DNA of 64,000 nt, from the NCBI GenBank assembly GCA_023053575.1, contig JAKZAP010000001.1:25438533-25502532 (forward strand), given 5' to 3'. How positions within the stretch are numbered: the stretch's first letter is position 1; every line of letters begins with the position of its first letter. Shown in pieces: positions 60,701 through 64,000 of this stretch. The stretch is from Branchinecta lynchi (taxonomy: Eukaryota > Arthropoda > Branchiopoda > Anostraca > Branchinectidae). Under the pieces are notes generated by a model. It made no database searches. It saw nothing but the letters and a program-made list of their open reading frames with translations, and was not told the DNA's origin. Both the position numbers and the translations under genes were made by a program.

Positions 60701-63281
60701 TACCTCTACTATACTTAGCATCAGCGCACCCATTCAGTCAGGAAGTAAGACGCCAGGCCAGCGGCCAACCTGAGATACGACTAGCGACACTTTCTCAATA
60801 ACCCAAGCGCATTTGGACATGAAGAATGAAACTAAGGTGGATTATGGACGATATTTTAAACAACGTCTTCGGAATACTGCAAAAACACATCCGTTGAGCA
60901 CATTCATGCTGACCTGGCAGACAGGCTGACCGTGATTAGACGAACAGTAACACCCACCCAAATTTACCGAAAATCGTACAGATAAGAAAGAGGATTTACC
61001 AAGGACCAATGGTCATAAGACGTTCCGAATCCATACTATGATTTATGGGTTATTTATGGTTAGGCAGCCTCCGGATCACCGCAGAAACAGATCTGGATGA
61101 ACAAGTTTTGCTGACGTGGCAGTATAGATAGTGTCTTGTATAGATAAGAAGGAGGCTGCCAGAAGTGCGGTACTGTGATTTTACGGTTGAAAAGCCTTCG
61201 GATTTCTCAAGAAAAAGGATCTGTAGTGCCGTCTCTGCTCTGGAGATACTTACATCCTTCAGCTCCACGGCACAGCTGACTTCCATTTTCACCGACTTCC
61301 ACGTCGCCATCGTCCGGCAATGCTTCGCGGCGTTGGCCAACGCCACCTTCTTTCGTTGAGGTGACCGATCATGTCCATTGCATGTGTGCTCCAGCGCGGC
61401 TACCCACTTCCTTTTCTCGTCGAAGTCGGATGTGAGAACGTAGAGGCTCCGGCCAGGGAAGCACGTTGTGTGAGGTTGCGTCTCAACCTGCCAGATAAGA
61501 ATATCATCAAAAAATAAAAAAAATAGTAGCGAAGTCCTGTCTACGCAAACTAGGCAGCTGCCTAGGGCTCCACCATCGGATGGGACACGGGCAAGGGATT
61601 GAAGTGGTAAATGTAAAAATCATAAAATATTCAAAAATAGTACGACTGGTAAAGTCTATTTGCATTCTGTGGTTGTTTCTTTTTAAGTACGTTCAATAAA
61701 TCAATAAGATAAAAGGAAAGTTTGTTTTTTGCTAAATTATGAGAAAAGGATGGAAAGACTGGAATATATGGAAAAATTATGAGAAAAGGATGGGCTATGG
61801 ATCTCTATGTCCGGACCTGAATAAAAGACCACTGGTCCAGCTTAACTTTGACTATAGCAACAAAATATCCCTACTTTCGGATCAAACGAGACTAGATGAA
61901 AGAATAATGTCTCTACATAAAGTACACTATAAAGCCACAGAAAGCAATTTAACAAGTTTCTTTTTCTAAGAGTTAATCTCGTTTAGAGATATTTTTAAGC
62001 CAGTTCGCATTAGCTGTTGACAATCTGTGAATGAAGGTTATTCCAAGGAACTAAGATTCCATTGTGAAAAGACCACCGCCCGACATCCTTCTAAACTGTA
62101 TTCCTCAGATTTGCTTTACTTCGTGGCCACGAGGCGTCGTTTATCGTTGTTTGATAAGGTTTCTAAGTAATGGTGACATTACAAGGCTAATCCGTCAACT
62201 CATACCCAACATACTTCCGCTTTATGCCCCGCAATTCTTCCAGCTGGTATTTGGCTAAACTGACTTTTAGTATTTTTATTCATTCTTTACTATTAAACCG
62301 CGTTCTAGCGTCTGACTTTTTGTGCTAGGACTAGTTATTTTCAACCAGTTAAAGTGGTAACCAGTTAAAATGAACTCCATACTCTTTATAAACAAACTCA
62401 AATTTTTCTTAGAATAACTAAATAGAACAACAAAAATAATGTTAACACTCATACTGAATAAGTTCCCGGTGGCGCAAACCAATCCGGAGGAATTTCGCAA
62501 ACATTCCCACATCGGTACATGGTCTTCTTTTCGATATCCTAAACATCCACTCTTTCCCAAACACCTCGGATCTCATCGACTCACTACAGTCGCACATAAA
62601 GTGGCTAAAATCATCATTCTCACTCCCACACATTGGGCAGAACGAAGGATCAGACTTTCCACGACGTTTTCTAATATATTTTTTCCCATCTCCAAAAGGT
62701 AAGCAATCCCCAGAAAACTAAATACCAAAATTTTCCCCCTTCTTAGACTCGCCTTAAAATGAACCTCCCCCCACCAACTGTATTTGACGATCGCGTACTA
62801 ATTCAGCTCAACGTGCCATATTTTATACTTATCATTTTTTTTTTCGAAAGTCAAAAAGCATTTTTTTTTCTTAAATTTTTCAAAACAACAACATTCACTC
62901 TGATTAAACCAATAAAAATTTTAATGTTACCTTTAATTTCATATATAGCATTCTTTTGACTTCCTTAACATTATTGACAGACAAACTTTCAACCTTAACT
63001 ACTGTAGTAGAAAGATAACAAAGAAAAAAAGAAACCCCAGAAAATATGATAAACATCAAACTGATTTATCTATTACCTTAAACACAAACGGAAGGTCGGT
63101 GCTTGCACAATGCGGCACTTCGCTCTGTTGCACTGCCGGGATGATGAAAACTCGCTGTCTTTGTGAGTTGAGGTCTACCGACTCCACTGGCTCCATGCCT
63201 GCTACAGGCTCATGCTCAAACCACATCAACTTCTGTCCCGAGATCGACAAGAACCTCTTCTCCCACCTGCCTTTTCCAGTC
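45515..63281 (-). CDS. CIT: Citron kinase homologue, 3' part: PH and CNH domains (nine exons)
   Basis: Nine exons, listed separately, splice in consistent phases to 583 codons plus stop. Order: PH domain (exons 1-2, residues ~1-95), CNH domain (exons 2-8, to about residue 480), then a Ser/Asp-rich tail of ~100 residues. Citron kinase is a Rho-linked Ser/Thr kinase scaffold at the cleavage furrow and midbody. In that family the kinase, long coiled coil and C1 finger precede PH-CNH; here they must lie right of the window. The strongest identity is EYLICYKQYGIFVDAWGKRT then RPEDIKWSRVPLAF. MRCK relatives are less likely: they differ at this block and have a CRIB motif after CNH, not seen here. 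Confidence 0.92.
45995..47026 (-). repeat. Family A repeat, copy 11 (minus), next to an exon
   Basis: The 3' end is GGGATCCCAAAATGCTAGTT, then four or five degenerate monomers. The 5' end is TTTTGGGATCCCAGAAAACC then TTTGGTCTTGTT. It fills most of the last intron. Confidence 0.8.
47042..47216 (-). CDS. CIT: Citron-like exon: last CNH strand
   Basis: The acceptor TTTTCCTTTCAG and the donor AGAAA|GTAAGT bound this exon (phase 1 in, phase 2 out). It reads GTSSSRGSIFLLSRVGDEQT, AMELSGEVLLRRNTSDVSQD and SLQSTSTEDPDSFRPPLR. The first part aligns with citron LG-x-x-x-S-x-G-x-I-(Y/F)-L; the rest is Ser/Thr-rich linker. A frame offset by one or two bases is also open but lacks family similarity. A family A element starts 15 bp past the donor. 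Confidence 0.85.
47274..48016. mobile_element. Element with 10-bp target duplication
   Basis: Left end AGTCTTCAGCGATATTCG, right end (inverted) AGTATTGGCGATATTTG, with ATCGATAT-rich subterminal parts. The flanks are identical 10-bp AGTTGGCGGT (47264-47273 and 48017-48026). Ten-base duplications are closest to MULE-type elements (9-10 bp). It holds no transposase; the interior (47360-47780) is a LINE-like 3' fragment with an ATG/ATC microsatellite tail and a 38-bp block repeated at about 47553 and 47732. Confidence 0.7.
48411..48763. mobile_element. TA-flanked MITE with GAATTCTC subterminal repeats
   Basis: Left GTTGCGTTTTTGATCCGAAT then TCTCC, right GGAGAATTCGGATAAAAAAC then GCAGC, flanked by TA (48409-48410 and 48764-48765). 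Many GAATTCTC / GAGAATC copies lie inside. It could belong to Tc1/mariner or, with a TAA target, to Harbinger. Confidence 0.6.
49024..49550. mobile_element. Family E element, copy 1
   Basis: Left TCTTTAAAGTTTAACAGAAA, right CCCTTTTCGGTTAAACTTTA inverted. The inside carries GTTCAGAATGTGCGCTGCTT, GACAACCCAAAATTCACCC and GAAGTAACGCATTTTTGTCG, shared with 54.1 kb and 16.8 kb. No target duplication was recognised. Confidence 0.6.
49551..50360. other. Intronic sequence, nothing recognised
   Basis: T run at 49877-49893. No exon or element boundary was seen. Confidence 0.4.
50361..51389 (+). repeat. Family B repeat, copy 6 (3' truncated)
   Basis: The 5' end AAACAAGAGCTGTAAGCTCA then TATGGCACTTGCATGGG is the clearest in the window. 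Two to three monomers with C runs follow. It ends mid-monomer near CTGCCATAAAAAGG. The block at 51304-51325 is the empty site for the family D insertion at 34.1 kb. Confidence 0.8.
51737..51987. repeat. Recent tandem duplication (~132 bp period) in an intron
   Basis: Copies at 51737-51854 and 51869-51987 share GTTAAAAAGAAATTTTAGCG, GACAGGGGTGCATTTCTTG, ACTGAAAGCGAGAAACTCAG and TTAGAGGATTAGACTG. Only a few substitutions separate them. The second copy ends about 40 bp from the exon 7 donor. Confidence 0.9.
52026..52214 (-). CDS. CIT: Citron-like exon: CNH, FLFLVHTNSVEVV block
   Basis: The acceptor TTTGTTTACAG and the donor CTGG|GTAAGC bound this exon (phase 1 both ends). It reads FQKPFLFLVHTNSVEVVRLK, RDSYTRVRPAGDGPNSDVLS and LQVTNPRLLG. 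In the family this follows PLAF directly and ends at NPR-x-LG. A ~130-bp tandem duplication lies just downstream in the intron (51737-51987). Confidence 0.93.
52920..53135 (-). CDS. CIT: Citron-like exon: CNH core, FVDAWGKRTRPEDIKW
   Basis: The acceptor TTATTTTGCAG and the donor TTTA|GTAAGT bound 72 codons (phase 1 both ends). It reads DFLDASDSSLGMFVFSARQL, SLYPLAILDVSS, EYLICYKQYGIFVDAWGKRT and RPEDIKWSRVPLAF. This is the most conserved block, and it separates citron from MRCK, where the equivalent is YVDGxGRRTR-like with W but no DIKWSRLPLAF. Confidence 0.95.
53890..54044 (-). CDS. CIT: Citron-like exon: CNH, CEKLLEVDLKKF block
   Basis: The acceptor TTTTTATCTAG and the donor GAAG|GTGAGT bound this exon (phase 2 in, phase 1 out). 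It reads VSHWDKSLRNFTVIKCIKTS, LPCSTLYFTSQSALVGCEKL then LEVDLKKFEVE. Citron has the same E-P-C-S...(L/I)-x-G-x-x-(K)-F/L-x-E-(V/I)-D order. A family E transposon begins only 15 bp upstream of the acceptor. Confidence 0.9.
54060..54509. mobile_element. Family E element, copy 2, beside a splice acceptor
   Basis: The left end CCTTTAAAGTTTAACTGAAA and the right end CCTTTTCAGTTCAACTTGAA then AAGG are inverted repeats. The interior is shared with the 49.0 kb copy (CAACGCAAAATTCTACTATG, GAAGTAACGCATTTTCGTCG). Confidence 0.65.
56070..56265 (-). CDS. CIT: Citron-like exon: CNH middle
   Basis: The acceptor ACATTTCCAG and the donor GTCAT|GTAAGT bound this exon (phase 1 in, phase 2 out). It encodes GDNRNVVLTKLGVLQTLASS, then TPVNDHIECHLVAAAMLEDL and GEAFMCAADPTRV. 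The CHL-x-x-A...(F/L)-C-x-AA-x-P-x-(K/R)-V block matches the same region of citron. Confidence 0.88.
57028..59396 (+). repeat. Family A repeat, copy 12, interrupted by LINE sequence
   Basis: 5' AACAAGACTAGAGGTTACGA then TGGGATCCCAGAGG, and degenerate monomers to about 57945. After an insertion it resumes at about 59134 (GCGATATGGATTCAGCGTGT), has the 3' module with TTGGGGAGTTATCGTGCTGA and CAGACGGACAAC, and ends near TTTGGGATTCC. Lies in a citron-like intron. Confidence 0.7.
57951..59130 (-). pseudogene. CR1/L2-like LINE 3' fragments nested in family A
   Basis: 58673-59101 (minus) encodes MWASTFPSILKPLQILQNKA, LRILFSIDNRSSVKHLYALS, YPTSRRSDFSVEIRPTSRSS, FGLRHAGPKIWNFIPADLKQ and FKKLLRRHIIDS then stop. 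This is the region after the RT in CR1/L2-type LINEs (LQ-x-LQNKALR-I; GPKIWN-x-IP). A 3' part with a (TACC)n tail at 58476-58505 follows, then a second block ending in an (ATT)n tail at about 57951-57971. Two tails indicate two nested 5'-truncated insertions. Confidence 0.75.
59644..59785 (-). CDS. CIT: Citron-like exon: CNH blade with LLGTNDGLYA
   Basis: The acceptor ATCATTTCAG and the donor GCCG|GTAAGA bound this exon (phase 0 in, phase 1 out). It reads VVLLGTNDGLYAASLSDPSR, KPVFIDVGGPVHQIVIVPQI then SAAVMIA. VLLGT-x-x-GLYA is the hallmark opening of CNH domains. CNH domains form a beta-propeller-like protein-interaction module. Confidence 0.92.
60231..60711. mobile_element. Tc1/mariner-type MITE
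   Basis: The left end CAGTAGAGGTATGCTTATTT then GAAC and the right end GTTCACATAAGCATACCTCT then ACTA are inverted and flanked by TA (60229-60230, 60712-60713). Inside is a hairpin GACGGTTCGGACCGTC at about 60457. It shares termini with the 45.2 kb copy. Confidence 0.65.
61254..61487 (-). CDS. CIT: Citron-like exon: end of PH domain and start of CNH
   Basis: The acceptor TATCTGGCAG and the donor GAT|GTAAGT bound 78 codons, phase 0 at both ends. It encodes VETQPHTTCFPGRSLYVLTS, DFDEKRKWVAALEHTC and later MEVSCAVELKD. PHTTC-x-PGR-x-LY-x-L and the invariant PH-helix Trp (KRKWVAALE) are diagnostic for citron. The last residues begin the CNH domain. Confidence 0.92.
62442..62715 (-). pseudogene. 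LINE C-terminal fragment with Cys-His motif
   Basis: The minus frame reads VFGDCLPFGDGKKYIRKRRG, KSDPSFCPMCGSENDDFSHF, MCDCSESMRSEVFGKEWMF. CPMCG-x(8)-H-x(3)-C is the CCHC-like motif found at the end of many non-LTR RT proteins. No RT core lies nearby; it is a truncated relic in the first citron-like intron of the window. Confidence 0.6.
63077..63281 (-). CDS. CIT: Citron-like exon: first half of PH domain
   Basis: The acceptor GTTCTTGTAG and the donor TTTAAG|GTAATA bound this exon. It encodes TGKGRWEKRFLSISGQKLMW, FEHEPVAGMEPVESVDLNSQ, RQRVFIIPAVQQSEVPHCAS then TDLPFVFK. It enters in phase 2 (one base) and leaves in phase 0. The W-x-x-(R/K)-(Y/F) start and the PVE-x-x-D-L block fit the citron PH domain. 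The preceding exon was not found in 63282-64000. Confidence 0.88.
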
Positions 63282-63423
63282 CTACAAGAACAGGTGTTAC
63301 ATTGCTATGTAAGTGGGTATGACTTTCCCAACGGAATGATGAAATTTCCAACGCGGGTCCCGTTTGAAAAGCAATTTTCCTCGTTACTTTCCTTCTCTAC
63401 CGTGATACGACGCGGACCAACGA

Positions 63424-63830
63424 GACAAGTCCTCTTTTATATACCAGACCAAGTTGTTCAGTTCATTTTTTTAGTTCAGTTCATTTTATTCATAAAAATA
63501 GAGAACACCATTAACTGTTTATGGCCCCACCATAAGGCCTAACATAAGGCCTGGCAATGGGCGGGGCTTATTCATCATTCATATAATCTTAAGGGAAACA
63601 AACCAAAGAAATCAAAAAAAGAAAGAAAAGAAGGAGAGAAAAAAGAAGAAGAAGAAAAGAAGAATGAGGGCATAACAAACTGACAAGAGAAATTCACTAA
63701 CGAACGATCTTCCATCAACAAAACGCCCTTGCTCCCCCTCCCCCCCCCCCCCCCAAAAAAAAAGGAAGGAAAAAATCTGTATCTGCTGTATCTGCTGACA
63801 AGTCCTCTTTTATATACCAGACCAAGTTGT
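63424..63830 (-). repeat. SINE-like family K, copy 2, with a 34-bp flanking duplication
   Basis: A 34-bp direct repeat starting GACAAGTCCTCTTTTATATA lies at 63424-63457 and 63797-63830. Between them, in minus orientation, is family K as at 8.8 kb: AAAGG.CGTTTTGTTGATGG, CTTTGATTTCTTTGGTTTGT and a tail of ATGAATAAAATGAACTGAAC type. Retrotransposition makes such flanks, though 34 bp is long. Confidence 0.6.
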
Positions 63831-64000
63831 CAGAAGTTTCATTAAAGATAACACAAGGATGCGCGGTTTCAACAGGTAACACTTACGATCTTATATCCGT
63901 CATATTTTCAAACGCCACGCATTAAAAGCTTACGCCTAACAAGTATTGCCAGGAAGAGCCTGAAAAACACAAAGTATCTGCTGACTTGTCCGATATCATG

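Noticed and set aside
63840..63990. Possible further citron exon between TTTGTGTTTTTCAG and a GTAAGT on the minus strand
   Set aside because: Every frame has a stop or no resemblance to the C1-PH linker, and phase does not match. The upstream exons more likely lie outside the window.

Overview
This is animal (metazoan) nuclear DNA from an unidentified invertebrate, probably aquatic. The basis is spliced genes with GT-AG introns, a citron-kinase-type protein, RTE-like and CR1/L2-like LINE fragments, hAT and Tc1/mariner-type elements, and many homopolymer G/C runs. The species cannot be named from sequence alone. There is no bacterial-style gene layout, and most short open frames are chance frames inside repeats.

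The right 18 kb (45.5-63.3 kb, minus strand) holds the best gene: the 3' part of a citron kinase homologue. I could join nine exons with consistent splice phases (583 codons plus stop). They encode a PH domain, the whole CNH (citron homology) domain, and a short C-terminal tail with a KKVKF motif. The kinase, coiled-coil and C1 parts must lie beyond the right edge. Its introns are full of repeats, some only about 15 bp from splice sites.

On the left, two minus-strand exons (19.98-19.73 kb and 10.50-10.38 kb) join in phase into a signal peptide plus one cadherin-like repeat. A damaged second copy of exon 2 sits at 9.2 kb. A weak two-exon candidate for a small secreted protein lies at 37.0-38.4 kb (plus). 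A weak single-exon candidate lies at 39.5 kb (minus).

The rest is mobile DNA. Two large noncoding families dominate. Family A has about 1 kb copies, ~145 bp internal monomers and GGGATCCC at both ends. Family B has copies over 1.5 kb, ~340 bp monomers, and a hairpin at each end built on AGAGCT...AGCTC and TGGCACTTG...CAAGTGCCA. Both start AACAAGA/AAACAAGA and look like non-autonomous Helentron-type elements. hAT-type elements with 8-bp target duplications lie at 20.5-21.7, 22.5-26.9, 23.6-25.3 and 34.8-36.1 kb. The 22.5-26.9 kb locus is a four-level nest: hAT, RTE-like LINE, hAT, palindromic element.

The most unusual item is a family of 150-300 bp near-palindromic elements (family D) at 4.5, 24.9, 27.6, 28.0 and 34.1 kb. 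They have one ~30 bp unpaired end and 12-14 bp target duplications, and fit no DNA transposon superfamily I know. A 650 bp foldback element (37.5-38.1 kb), an element with 10-bp target duplications (47.3-48.0 kb), TA-flanked MITEs, SINE-like copies and CR1/L2-like LINE fragments fill much of the remainder.
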